Below, piece after piece: positions 17,540 through 26,655 of a stretch of 64,000 nt of DNA. Below the pieces are notes generated by a model. It had not been told where the DNA came from, searched no databases, and saw only the letters and a program-made list of their open reading frames with translations. Both the position numbers and the translations under genes were made by a program. The number at the start of each line of letters is the position of its first letter. Position 1 is the first letter of the stretch. This DNA is from Lachnospiraceae bacterium (GTDB lineage Bacteria; Bacillota; Clostridia; Lachnospirales; Lachnospiraceae): assembly GCA_014804785.1 (NCBI GenBank), contig JAAUZD010000026.1, positions 366,357 to 430,356 on the forward strand, written 5' to 3'.

Positions 17540-18163
17540 TTGGGCGAAGATAAGGAAACCAAGGAAAGGCTTATAGAAAGCGCAAAAGCGGAGTTTACCG
17601 AAAAAGGCTATATGAAAGCCTCTCTGCGGAAAATATGCGCCGACGCGGGCGTCACGACAGGCGCGCTGTATTTCTTTTTTACGGACAAAGAGGATTTGTT
17701 TGCGGCAATCGTCGGCAAGCCTCTTGACGAACTGAAAAATATGTTGCTTGGGCATTTCGCCATGGAAAAAGAAATGCCGCTGTCCGAGATATACGAACAC
17801 ATTGACGGCGGTCACGACGAGCTTTCAGCGGCGCTGATGCATCATCTCTATGCCAACTATGACGCGTTTATGCTGTTGCTCACCAAGGCGCAGGGGACTC
17901 GGTTTGAGGGCGCGGTTGACCAAATGGTGGATATGATTGAAATCACATACCGCGCACTGTATGAGAATATGGCGCGTAAGATACCGAACAAACAAGTTAA
18001 CCCATATATGCTGCATTGGCTTTCTCATATGATAATTGACGCGTTTATTCACCTCATTACTCACGAACGCGATGAGAGCAGAGCGGTCGTGATTATGAGC
18101 CGAATTATGAATTTCCTTGTTGGCGGTTGGATGGATCTGGTGCTTGAGGATAAAGAATACTAA
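17540..18163 (+). CDS. TetR/AcrR family transcriptional regulator (TTG start)
   Basis: 207 aa. The N-terminal TetR helix-turn-helix occupies about residues 8-55 (KERLIESAKAEFTEKGYMKASLRKI, then AGVTTGALYFFFTDKEDL). The C-terminal ligand-binding helices are not similar to a named subfamily. The start is TTG at 17540 with AGGGGTG 6-8 nt upstream. A palindromic operator lies in its own promoter and a second before the ABC genes downstream, so it most likely represses both. Codons here are richer in GC (GCG, CGC, GGC) than in neighbouring genes upstream, which fits transfer of the TetR-ABC cassette as a unit. Confidence 0.92.
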   Translation: MGEDKETKERLIESAKAEFTEKGYMKASLRKICADAGVTTGALYFFFTDKEDLFAAIVGKPLDELKNMLLGHFAMEKEMPLSEIYEHIDGGHDELSAALMHHLYANYDAFMLLLTKAQGTRFEGAVDQMVDMIEITYRALYENMARKIPNKQVNPYMLHWLSHMIIDAFIHLITHERDESRAVVIMSRIMNFLVGGWMDLVLEDKEY

Positions 18164-18201
18164 TTTTGCCGTACAGATCGTGCGGCATATATTACGGAGA
18201 T

Positions 18202-18220
18202 AACATAACATTGTTATGTT
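18202..18220. promoter_or_regulatory. TetR-type operator 2, upstream of the ABC exporter genes
   Basis: AACATAACATTGTTATGTT: perfect 8-bp arms identical to those of operator 1, differing only in the three central bases. Flanking T and A extend the palindrome to 21 bp. It is 80 bp before the ATPase start. Confidence 0.8.
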
Positions 18221-18299
18221 ACTACTATGCAGAAACGGTACTTGTCGGTTTAAAAATAATGATTCATTAGTTTAGAGCTAATTAATGGGAGGTTTTATA

Positions 18300-19001
18300 A
18301 TGTATCTTGAAGTGAAGAATATGAAGAAAAGCTACGGCAAAGACACAAGCTATGTTCAGGTATTAAAGGGCGTCACCACGGGCGTGGAACGCGGACAGAT
18401 GTGTGTAATTCAAGGCACGAGCGGCAGCGGAAAATCCACGCTGCTCAACTGCATCGGTGGTCTTGACACGATGGATTCCGGATCGGTAAAAGTGGACGGC
18501 AAGGAGATCTTCGGGCTGAAGCCAAATGAACTTTCGGACTACCGCCGCGATAATCTGGGATTTATCTTTCAATTTTATAATCTTGTGCCGAATCTGACGG
18601 TACGCGAAAATATACAAGTTTGCGAATACCTCACCGAAAATCCGCTTGATATCAACGAATTGTTGGAAACGCTGGGGCTTTCGGAGCACCGTAATAAATT
18701 CCCGTCGCAGCTTTCGGGCGGTCAGCAGCAGAGATGCGCTATTGCAAGGGCGCTGATCAAGAACCCCAAATTGCTGCTATGCGATGAGCCTACGGGTGCG
18801 CTTGATTCCAAAACCTCCCGCGACATTCTTATCTTGCTTGAAAAAATCAACGAGAAATACGGCACGACTATGCTGATCGTAACGCACAACAACTCGATAA
18901 AGAATATGGTTCACAAGGTAATCATCATCAAGGACGGGCTTGTCAAAAAGGAATACATAAACGAAACGCGCGTGCCCGCTGCGGAACTGGAGGATTTATA
19001 A
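18300..19001 (+). CDS. ABC transporter ATP-binding protein (MacB/LolD-like)
   Basis: 233 aa from the ATG at 18300; GGGAGG lies 7 nt before it, so an upstream ATG at 18285 is rejected. Walker A GTSGSGKST is at residues 39-47, signature LSGGQQQR, Walker B LLLCDEPTGALDS, H-loop TMLIVTHNNS. The stop overlaps the permease start (TAATG). Together they form an exporter of the MacB/FtsX type; the matching TetR operator upstream indicates it is induced when the regulator binds its ligand. The substrate is unknown. Confidence 0.93.
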   Translation: MYLEVKNMKKSYGKDTSYVQVLKGVTTGVERGQMCVIQGTSGSGKSTLLNCIGGLDTMDSGSVKVDGKEIFGLKPNELSDYRRDNLGFIFQFYNLVPNLTVRENIQVCEYLTENPLDINELLETLGLSEHRNKFPSQLSGGQQQRCAIARALIKNPKLLLCDEPTGALDSKTSRDILILLEKINEKYGTTMLIVTHNNSIKNMVHKVIIIKDGLVKKEYINETRVPAAELEDL

Positions 19002-21529
19002 TGAACAGGGTATTAGGAAAGCAGATTTTCCGCGATATTAAGGAGAATTTTTGGCGGTGGCTCGCGCTGTTTTTTATGATCGCTTTGGGAATGTATATCG
19101 TAGTAGCAGTAGTCGGCGGTGCGGAAGCCATTATAACGGGCAGCCGCGAAGCCGCCGAGGAAAATTGTGTTGAGAGCGGTGAATTTTCGGTATTTGTGCC
19201 GCTGACAGAGGAACAGGAAACGACTCTGCAAGATTTGGGAATAACCCTTGAAAGAAAATTTTCAACGGATGTAGTTCTTGAGGATCATTCGGTTTTGCGG
19301 CTGATGAAAAACCGCGCCCAGATAAATTTGATTGCTCTTGACGAAGGCAGGCTTGCAGAGAACAACGGCGAGATCGTTCTCGAAAAGCGTTACTGCGAGG
19401 AGCATGGCTATTCGGTTGGCGATAAGATTAAAATTGTGTCCGAAGATTTTGAGGTGGTGGGAATAGGAACAACGCCCGACTACGATATGCCGACAAGCAG
19501 CTTTTCGGATATGGCAGTAGAGAGTGAATTTTTCGGTACGGCGTTCGTAACGCCGGAGCAGTATGAGGAATTTCTTGAAAGCGGCGCTCAAAAAAACGGG
19601 GACTACACCTATGCCTATCGTCTGGGGAACGGCGTGACGGACAGCATGATAAAACAGACGATAAAGAACTTCGATTTTGATTATGAGAACGTTGACGACG
19701 AATTTTTCCGCGAGATGATCTCTGAAACAATCGATAAAAAGGAGAGTCTGCAAAGCGGAGTAAAAGAGATTGACAAGGGCGCGAAGGATCTTCGTGACGC
19801 ACTGAATGAGCTTGCGGAAAAAGGCGGAGCGCTTGCGGAATTTGCCCCCGAATACATTGCGGGAGTGGAGGCGGCACATGACGGCGCGGTTGATCTGGTC
19901 AAGGGTACGGAAGAGATGAAAACCGAAACCGACAAGCTGATAGACGAAATTTTTAATGTTGAAATTGACAATCTCACAACATTTGTTACCGCGGACGAAA
20001 ACCCCAGAATACTTGCAGCGGCAGGCGATATGATAATGAACAAGGAAATGGGGCTTCTTGCAGGTGTTGTCGTTATCGCGCTTTTTGCGTATGTAATTTC
20101 TGTGTTTGTAATTCATAAGATAAACCGCGAATCGAGCGTTATCGGCGCGTTGTATGCACTGGGCGTAAAAAAGAAAAATCTGCTTTTACACTACATAACT
20201 CTGCCGACAGCGGTGACGTTCTTCGGTGGGCTTGTGGGCGCGGCGATTGGCTTTTCAGACGCAGGAACCGTAGTGCAGACAGCGGATACTTATGCCTATT
20301 TTTCAATTCCTGTTTTTGACACGGTTTATCCTGTTTATCTGATAGCTTACTCGGTAATCATGCCGCCGCTTATCTCGGTAATTGTGAATTCGCTCGTCAT
20401 TAACAAGCGCCTTTCACAGACCGCTTTGTCGTTGATTCGAAATGAGCAGAAAACATCAAAGCTGCGCAGCATTGAGCTCAAGGGAGATAATTTCGTGCAA
20501 AATTTCCGTATTCGACAAATGCTGCGGGAAATCCGCACAAGTGTTACCGTGGTGATCGGAATGTTTATCTCACTGCTGATCTTTATGCTGGGAATGAACT
20601 GCTTTGCTCTCTGTCAAAACATAAAAGCCGACACCGCAAGCTGTACGAAATTTGAATATATGTATACCTTGAAATACCCCGAAAAGGTCGTTCCCGAAAG
20701 CACGGAGGCTTGTTATACCGAGTCGCTTTCAAAAACTGAGTTTGATTACACGCTGGACATTTCCATAATCGGAATCGACAATGAAAACAAGTATTTTGAT
20801 GCAAAGCCGAAAGCCGGAAAAAGCAGCGTTGTTATCGGAAAATCTGTTGCAGAAAAATACAGGCTGCGCATTGGCGATAAACTCATTTTGACCGATAGCG
20901 CAAACGAAATGGATTACGCGTTTACGGTCGAAGGTGTGTGCGATTACTCGACGGGTCTGACCGTGTTTATGGATATAGACAGCATGCGGGAACTTTTCGG
21001 TCAAGGGGACGATTATTACAATATGCTGTTGTCCGACAAGGCGCTCAATATCGACGAGGGCAGACTGTATTCTGTAACGACACGCTCTGACGTAGAGCGC
21101 TCCTCGGAGGTGTTTATCGAGCTTATGATGCCAATGGTCACGATGATGATAAGCGTTTCGGCAATTATTTTCTTTGTAGTGATGTATCTGATGATGGGCA
21201 TTATGATTGACCGCTCAAGCTTCGGAATCTCACTGATAAAAATATTTGGTTTTAGGACAAAAGAAATTCGCAAATTGTATCTTAACGGCAACACTATTAT
21301 TATTGCAATTAGCGCAATCATCTGCATACCGCTCTCTAAATTGGCGATGGATGCAATTTATCCGTGGGCAGTCGCTAACGTCGGCTGCGGATTGAATGTG
21401 CGTTTTGAGTGGTATGCTTATCTGCTGATTTTTGCGGGAGTTATGCTGGTTTACTTTGTTGTCAACACGCTGCTTGTGCGTAAGATAAACAAAATCACCC
21501 CTGCGGAGGTTCTGAAAAACCGAGAATAA
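19001..21529 (+). CDS. FtsX-type ABC transporter permease
   Basis: 842 aa. One N-terminal helix (about residues 17-38), a large extracellular region (about 40-345) containing a coiled-coil-like segment near 245-320, then FtsX helices with INRESSVIGALYALGVKKKNLL at about 372-394; a second helix near 510 (VVIGMFISLLIFMLGMN), another extracellular domain, and the final three helices. The start ATG overlaps the ATPase stop. The coiled-coil region resembles that of predicted lipid or peptide exporters. A strong promoter for the next gene begins right after the stop, so the operon probably ends here. Confidence 0.9.
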   Translation: MNRVLGKQIFRDIKENFWRWLALFFMIALGMYIVVAVVGGAEAIITGSREAAEENCVESGEFSVFVPLTEEQETTLQDLGITLERKFSTDVVLEDHSVLRLMKNRAQINLIALDEGRLAENNGEIVLEKRYCEEHGYSVGDKIKIVSEDFEVVGIGTTPDYDMPTSSFSDMAVESEFFGTAFVTPEQYEEFLESGAQKNGDYTYAYRLGNGVTDSMIKQTIKNFDFDYENVDDEFFREMISETIDKKESLQSGVKEIDKGAKDLRDALNELAEKGGALAEFAPEYIAGVEAAHDGAVDLVKGTEEMKTETDKLIDEIFNVEIDNLTTFVTADENPRILAAAGDMIMNKEMGLLAGVVVIALFAYVISVFVIHKINRESSVIGALYALGVKKKNLLLHYITLPTAVTFFGGLVGAAIGFSDAGTVVQTADTYAYFSIPVFDTVYPVYLIAYSVIMPPLISVIVNSLVINKRLSQTALSLIRNEQKTSKLRSIELKGDNFVQNFRIRQMLREIRTSVTVVIGMFISLLIFMLGMNCFALCQNIKADTASCTKFEYMYTLKYPEKVVPESTEACYTESLSKTEFDYTLDISIIGIDNENKYFDAKPKAGKSSVVIGKSVAEKYRLRIGDKLILTDSANEMDYAFTVEGVCDYSTGLTVFMDIDSMRELFGQGDDYYNMLLSDKALNIDEGRLYSVTTRSDVERSSEVFIELMMPMVTMMISVSAIIFFVVMYLMMGIMIDRSSFGISLIKIFGFRTKEIRKLYLNGNTIIIAISAIICIPLSKLAMDAIYPWAVANVGCGLNVRFEWYAYLLIFAGVMLVYFVVNTLLVRKINKITPAEVLKNRE

Positions 21530-21558
21530 TTGCAAACTACCGCATTTTATCATATAAT
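21530..21558 (+). promoter_or_regulatory. Sigma-A promoter of the hydratase gene
   Basis: TTGCAA (21530-21535), 17 bp, TATAAT (21553-21558), starting at the base after the permease stop codon. Confidence 0.75.
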
Positions 21559-21616
21559 AGACCTCGAAAGCATGAAGCAGGCATAATATATGAAACCACA
21601 CGAGGAGGAAAGTTAT

Positions 21617-23905
21617 ATGATATCAGTATTTGACGGCGGTGCCTATCTGGTAGGCGGCACAGAAGTAATTCCCGATAGTTCGGACGCCTTATCTGAAGTG
21701 AAAGAAAAAACGGGAAAAGAAACCACAAAGGAAGCATCCAGGCAGGAGACCATTGCCTATCGCATTTTAAAGGATCACAACACATCAGACAACATGGACA
21801 AGCTTAAGATTAAATTTGATAAGCTGACATCCCATGATATCACTTTTGTAGGAATTATCCAGACAGCCAGAGCATCAGGGCTCGAAAAGTTCCCTGTTCC
21901 CTATGTACTTACCAATTGCCACAATTCCCTGTGTGCAGTGGGAGGAACTATCAACGAGGATGATCACATGTTTGGCCTTACCTGCGCAAAGAAATACGGC
22001 GGTGTCTATGTACCTCCTCACCAGGCAGTCATCCATCAGTTTGCAAGAGAAATGCTTGCAGGCGGCGGAAAGATGATTTTAGGTTCCGATTCCCATACCC
22101 GCTACGGCGCCCTTGGAACCATGGCGATGGGAGAAGGCGGTCCTGAACTGGTAAAACAGCTTTTAAATCAGACCTATGACATCAATATGCCCGGCGTAGT
22201 GGGTGTTTACCTTACAGGTGAACCGGTAAAGGGCGTAGGTCCCCAGGACGTGGCGCTTGCCATTATCGGTGAAGTGTTTGCAAGCGGTTACGTGAAGAAT
22301 AAAGTAATGGAATTTGTAGGTCCCGGCGTGTCTTCCTTAAGCGCAGATTTCAGGATTGGAATCGACGTAATGACCACGGAGACCACGTGCCTTTCCTCCA
22401 TTTGGCAGACAGATGATACCATCAAGGAATTCTATGAAATTCACGGAAGAAGCGAAGAGTATAAGGAATTGAATCCGGGGCAGGTGACTTACTATGACGG
22501 TATGATCACCATCGATCTTAGCACCATAAAGCCCATGATTGCGATGCCCTTCCATCCAAGCAATACTTACACGATTGAAGAACTGAATGCAAACCTTCTG
22601 GACATTTTAGATGATGTGGAGAAGAAAGCAGCGGTTTCTTTGGACGGCGCGGTGGAATTTACTCTTAAAAATAAAGTACAAAACGGAAAGCTGTTGGTTG
22701 ACCAGGGGATTATTGCAGGATGTGCCGGCGGCGGATTTGAAAATATCTGTGCGGCGGCAGACATTATGAGCGGCAGCTATATTGGTTCTGACGGGTTTAC
22801 TTTAAGTGTGTATCCGGCATCCATGCCTGTATACATGGAACTGATCAAAAACGGCTGTGCTGCTGCATTGCTTGAGACGGGTGCGGTTATGAAAACTGCA
22901 TTCTGCGGTCCTTGTTTCGGTGCAGGAGATACCCCTGCCAACAATGCTTTCAGTATCCGTCATTCTACCAGGAACTTCCCGAACAGAGAGGGCTCCAAGC
23001 TGCAAAGCGGTCAGATTTCTTCTGTGGCGCTCATGGATGCCCGTTCCATTGCAGCTACAGCGGCGAATAAGGGCGTGCTCACAGCGGCAACGGACTTTGA
23101 TGGGCCGATTAAAAAGTATCAGTATCATTTTGACGCAAATATTTACGCAAACAGAGTATTTGATTCCAAAGGTGCTGCAGATCCTTCTGTGGAGATTCAG
23201 TTTGGTCCCAACATCAAGGACTGGCCGGCAATGACACAGCTTCCGGAAAACCTGGTTCTGCGTGTGGTATCTGAAATTCATGATCCTGTTACCACAACGG
23301 ATGAACTGATTCCTTCCGGCGAGACTTCCTCCTATCGTTCCAATCCTTTGGGACTTGCTGAGTTTACTCTATCCAGAAAAGATCCTGCCTACGTGGGACT
23401 TGCCAAGGACATCCAGGTTGCCCAGAAGGCGGTGATGGAGGATAAGTGTCCTGTAGAAGCCAAACCGGAACTGAAACCGGTGATGGATGTGATTAAAAAG
23501 AATTATCCTCAGGTTGGAAAGAAAAACATAGGATTTGGTTCTACTATCTTTGCAGTAAAGCCCGGCGATGGTTCCGCCAGAGAGCAGGCAGCATCCTGCC
23601 AGAAGGTACTTGGAGGATGGGCGAATATTGCCAATGAATACGCCACCAAGAGATACCGCTCTAATCTGATCAACTGGGGCATGCTTCCCTTCCTGATTCC
23701 GGAAGGTGAACTTCCTTTTAAAAACAAGGACTATCTGTTCTTCCCGGATATCAGAAAGGCAGTGGAGGAGAAGGCAGATGAGATCAAGGCATATAAGGTG
23801 GGAGATGATGAACTTACCGAGTTTACATTAAAACTTGGCGAACTGACAGACGAAGAACGTCAGATCATCCTTAAGGGATGCCTGATCAATTACAACAGAG
23901 TATAG
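21617..23905 (+). CDS. Aconitase-family hydratase
   Basis: 762 aa from the ATG at 21617, where GAGGAGG lies 8 nt upstream. The aconitase fold is recognisable: [20 protein letters not shown], then the cluster-ligand cysteine regions around [15 protein letters not shown] and [16 protein letters not shown] (the CxxC of the 4Fe-4S cluster), and a C-terminal swivel domain with [33 protein letters not shown] in parts. It resembles the E. coli YbhJ-like branch more than AcnA/AcnB, so the substrate may not be citrate. It has its own promoter and terminator. Confidence 0.85.
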   Translation: MISVFDGGAYLVGGTEVIPDSSDALSEVKEKTGKETTKEASRQETIAYRILKDHNTSDNMDKLKIKFDKLTSHDITFVGIIQTARASGLEKFPVPYVLTNCHNSLCAVGGTINEDDHMFGLTCAKKYGGVYVPPHQAVIHQFAREMLAGGGKMILGSDSHTRYGALGTMAMGEGGPELVKQLLNQTYDINMPGVVGVYLTGEPVKGVGPQDVALAIIGEVFASGYVKNKVMEFVGPGVSSLSADFRIGIDVMTTETTCLSSIWQTDDTIKEFYEIHGRSEEYKELNPGQVTYYDGMITIDLSTIKPMIAMPFHPSNTYTIEELNANLLDILDDVEKKAAVSLDGAVEFTLKNKVQNGKLLVDQGIIAGCAGGGFENICAAADIMSGSYIGSDGFTLSVYPASMPVYMELIKNGCAAALLETGAVMKTAFCGPCFGAGDTPANNAFSIRHSTRNFPNREGSKLQSGQISSVALMDARSIAATAANKGVLTAATDFDGPIKKYQYHFDANIYANRVFDSKGAADPSVEIQFGPNIKDWPAMTQLPENLVLRVVSEIHDPVTTTDELIPSGETSSYRSNPLGLAEFTLSRKDPAYVGLAKDIQVAQKAVMEDKCPVEAKPELKPVMDVIKKNYPQVGKKNIGFGSTIFAVKPGDGSAREQAASCQKVLGGWANIANEYATKRYRSNLINWGMLPFLIPEGELPFKNKDYLFFPDIRKAVEEKADEIKAYKVGDDELTEFTLKLGELTDEERQIILKGCLINYNRV

Positions 23906-23927
23906 AGCATATTTCATAGATATGGAT

Positions 23928-23954
23928 AAGCCCGCTGGTTTGCAGCGGGCTTTT
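23928..23954 (+). terminator. Rho-independent terminator after the hydratase gene
   Basis: AAGCCCGCTG / CAGCGGGCTT, a perfect 10-bp stem (23928-23937 with 23943-23952), followed by TTTT including the arm. Confidence 0.9.
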
Positions 23955-24055
23955 AAGATATATTTATTGATATAGAATATATTTAGAAGAAGTTGTGTAT
24001 TATATAAAGAGTTAAATTAGAAAACGGAATAAAAAATCCCAAAAGATAAAATAAC

Positions 24056-24084
24056 TTGACGAAAATGGGAAAGTATAGTATAAA
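24056..24084 (+). promoter_or_regulatory. Promoter of the ATPase/TOPRIM pair
   Basis: TTGACG (24056-24061), 17 bp, TATAAA (24079-24084). Transcription would begin near 24091, only about 20 nt before the ATG at 24110, which argues against an upstream start at 24056. Confidence 0.7.
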
Positions 24085-24109
24085 GAGAATATGTTTGGAG
24101 GATAGTGGA

Positions 24110-25570
24110 ATGAATAATAGAGCATTCAGATGTAGATTACAAAAAATTACGATTGATAATTTTAAGAATGTAGGTCATGGAGAAATCCGATTTTCGTGTA
24201 ATATGCATGATGATATATTTGGAAAACAATCTGATATATTAGGAATTTATGGTCAGAATGGATCAGGGAAAACCACATTTATATATGCTATGGATGTTTT
24301 ACATCGGTTACTGTGTGGACAACGTCTGTGGAAGGACATGGATAGATTTGTACGTATCGGGGAAAAATCTTCAAGGATTAAATATGAAATTAGTTTGGAA
24401 AGCGAGACCTATGGAAGATTTCTTGTAAAATATCTCGTTGAAATAAAAAGAAAAAACAAAGAAGATGTTACTCCCGATATTGAGGCATTTAATGGGGATA
24501 ATGATTTGACCGAATTTCCTATTTTTGTTTCACGAGAAATGCTTCAGTATAAGCGTATAAATGGGGAAAAAGGAAATAGGTATAACAGTATAATTGAGTA
24601 TTCGTATGAGGATAGTTCGACAAATGTTTTCGGACCGGATATTAGATATAAAGATTTTATCAGCAAGGATAAGACACTTGCAGATGAGCTTCGTTATCTA
24701 AAAAGTGCGGTTTACAAATCCGGTTCTTCCTTTATTTTTTCAGCACCCCGCATAAAAAATATAATAGAACGTCAAGGTTTTTCCGAGGAATTGTTATATA
24801 TTATGGAGTCTGTTCAAGTGTTTGGGGCTGTAAAATTATTTGTTTTAAGTAATGTTCAAGCCAGTATCGTTAATGCAAATATTGTTTTGCCGATGTCTTT
24901 TTGCTGGGTTGATGACGAAAGAAATTTATTAAAGCATGTGAATGTGAGGATTAAACTTACAGATGAAACATATGTGTCTCAAGATATATATGATATGATT
25001 CAAAAAAGATTTATGGCCATTGACAGTGTTATTGCTCAAATTATCCCCAATATGTCACTAAAAGTGGCAAATAGAGGAACTCGAACGGATGAAAAGGGAG
25101 AAACATTTGTTATCATTGAGCTTCTTACGGTAAGAGAAGAAAGGGAAGTGCCATTAAGATATGAGTCTGATGGTATTAAAAAGTTAATTTACATTTTGTA
25201 CAGTCTTATTGAAATGTATAATGATGATTCTGTGACAATTGCAATTGATGAACTGGATTCAGGTGTATTTGAGTATCTCTTAGGTGAAATATTGAGTGTT
25301 TTGTTGGAGAATGCAAAAGGACAGTTGGTGTTCACTTCGCATAATTTGCGCGCTCTTGAAGTTTTGGATAAGAAGAACGTGATGTTTTCCACGACTAATG
25401 AGGATAATAGATATATACGTTTTAAAAATGTAAAGGGTTCAAATAATCTGCGAGATGTCTATTATCAAGATATTTTATTGGGAGGTCAAGATGAGTGTGT
25501 CTACGAACCTACCAGCCAAAGTGCAATAAGAAGAGCATTTAGAAAAGCAGGTGGTGATTTAAATGGCTAG
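24110..25570 (+). CDS. AAA_15/AAA_21-type (ABC-like) ATPase, putative defence protein
   Basis: 486 aa. GGAGG lies 8 nt before the ATG. The Walker A GQNGSGKT sits at residues 48-55 right after an N-terminal strand pair (ITIDNFKNVGHGEIRF), as in OLD/RecF-like ATPases. Walker B with its catalytic residues is TIAIDELDSG near residue 379, and the H-loop is VFTSHNLRALE. Its 3' end overlaps the next gene by 8 bp, and that gene encodes a TOPRIM-like protein. Pairs of this kind include AbiL and PARIS (AriA/AriB) anti-phage systems. The subtype cannot be settled by eye. The gene is AT-rich compared with the hydratase before it. Confidence 0.75.
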   Translation: MNNRAFRCRLQKITIDNFKNVGHGEIRFSCNMHDDIFGKQSDILGIYGQNGSGKTTFIYAMDVLHRLLCGQRLWKDMDRFVRIGEKSSRIKYEISLESETYGRFLVKYLVEIKRKNKEDVTPDIEAFNGDNDLTEFPIFVSREMLQYKRINGEKGNRYNSIIEYSYEDSSTNVFGPDIRYKDFISKDKTLADELRYLKSAVYKSGSSFIFSAPRIKNIIERQGFSEELLYIMESVQVFGAVKLFVLSNVQASIVNANIVLPMSFCWVDDERNLLKHVNVRIKLTDETYVSQDIYDMIQKRFMAIDSVIAQIIPNMSLKVANRGTRTDEKGETFVIIELLTVREEREVPLRYESDGIKKLIYILYSLIEMYNDDSVTIAIDELDSGVFEYLLGEILSVLLENAKGQLVFTSHNLRALEVLDKKNVMFSTTNEDNRYIRFKNVKGSNNLRDVYYQDILLGGQDECVYEPTSQSAIRRAFRKAGGDLNG

Positions 25571-26267
25571 AAAAAAGCTTGTTTTATTTATTGTGGAAGG
25601 TATAAACGATAAAACCTGTCTGGAAAGTGCTCTTAGTAAAATCATAGATTCTAACGAAGTTAGATTTCAAATCACAGAGGGCGATATCACTTCGCGAAAT
25701 GGTATTGATGAATTTAAAATTCGTAATGAGATTGGAAAGATAGTAAAGTCATTTAAGGATAAATACCATTTAAGTCCAGAGCATTTTATGGAAGTTGTTC
25801 ACCTTGTCGATACAGATGGTGCTTTCATTGACGATAAATCTATTATTTACGCTGACGTTGAAGAACCTCAATATTTTGATGATGGGATAAAGACGAAAAA
25901 TATTGATAACATAGTTAGTCGAAATCATCAAAAAAGAGCAATTATTGAGAGAATGCTTAAGATATCGTCTGTATTAAAATCCGTACCTTATAGTGTATTC
26001 TATTTTTCTTCTAATATGGATCATGTCCTTCATGGGAAGGCTAATATGGGTCAAAGCGAGAAGAAAAATTATGCAGATGCTTTTGATGACAGATTTGCAG
26101 ATGACCCAGATGGTTTCTTGGAATTGATGTGCGAAAGTGCGTTTGCCGTTAATGGAACTTATAAGGAAAGTTGGGAGTATATAAAAGCGGGTAATAATTC
26201 TGTCTGTCAGCATAGTAATTTTTCTGTATACTTGGAACGATATAGATATGTGTTGAGAAGGTCATAG
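25563..26267 (+). CDS. TOPRIM-like (DUF4435/OLD-type) partner of the ATPase
   Basis: 234 aa; its ATG overlaps the end of the ATPase gene by 8 bp, with GGTGG upstream. The TOPRIM signature is visible: the N-terminal acidic motif LFIVEGINDK (E12) and the DxD motif HLVDTDG (D83, D85). The C-terminal half has a NHQKRAIIERML helix and FYFSSNMDHVLHG, patterns seen in effector proteins paired with AAA_15 ATPases. By analogy it would be the nuclease or effector kept in check by the ATPase. No immunity gene or methylase is adjacent. Confidence 0.7.
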   Translation: MARKKLVLFIVEGINDKTCLESALSKIIDSNEVRFQITEGDITSRNGIDEFKIRNEIGKIVKSFKDKYHLSPEHFMEVVHLVDTDGAFIDDKSIIYADVEEPQYFDDGIKTKNIDNIVSRNHQKRAIIERMLKISSVLKSVPYSVFYFSSNMDHVLHGKANMGQSEKKNYADAFDDRFADDPDGFLELMCESAFAVNGTYKESWEYIKAGNNSVCQHSNFSVYLERYRYVLRRS

Positions 26268-26655
26268 CTACCACTTCTTATAACCTTTTTAAAGGTTCTT
26301 GAAAGAGAACCTCTCATCAAAATAAATCTAATTATTCGCAGTAGTACCCTCAATTCCTACTACGTTTGACGGCATTGGATTGCCCCATTTTTCCCTGATT
26401 TGGCAATTTTGTTACATTTTTCACAATCCCCACAGAAAAGACAAACCTCGTAAATCGCGCCAACACATGGCAACATCATTTTGGAAAGGGATTCCTTCAT
26501 AAGCCGGAACAGTGCCAACACATTTACGGACTGACACCGAAAATAAAAATGATGCAAAAATGATGCAAAAAAGATGCAAATATGATGCAGGGGACATGTA
26601 CAATAGCAGTATAAAAGGAGGATGTAAGTCAAAGCGCTTTCAAGGATAAGAGATT
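26268..26655. other. Intergenic region with hairpin and tandem repeats
   Basis: Contains a hairpin AGGTTCT / AGAACCT (26293-26299 with 26306-26312) that may end the preceding operon, although a T-run is lacking. A minus-strand stretch around 26362-26445 would encode a Cys-rich tail (CGDCEKCNKIAKSGK), perhaps a remnant of a lost gene. The 11-bp tandem repeats lie at 26551-26590. No intact gene is seen. Confidence 0.45.
26551..26590 (+). repeat. 11-bp tandem direct repeats upstream of the sulfatase-fold gene
   Basis: GATGCAAAAAT, GATGCAAAAAA, GATGCAAATAT and a partial GATGCAG follow each other without gaps, so the GATGCA core recurs every 11 bp, about one helical turn. It ends about 65 bp before the ATG at 26656. 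It may be a regulator-binding array. Confidence 0.7.

Noticed and set aside
19262..20116. Long open frame on the minus strand inside the FtsX permease gene
   Set aside because: It is antisense to a clear conserved gene and has no recognisable domain or binding site.
26551..26590. CRISPR-like direct repeats
   Set aside because: Units are 11 bp with no spacers, so they cannot be a CRISPR array.
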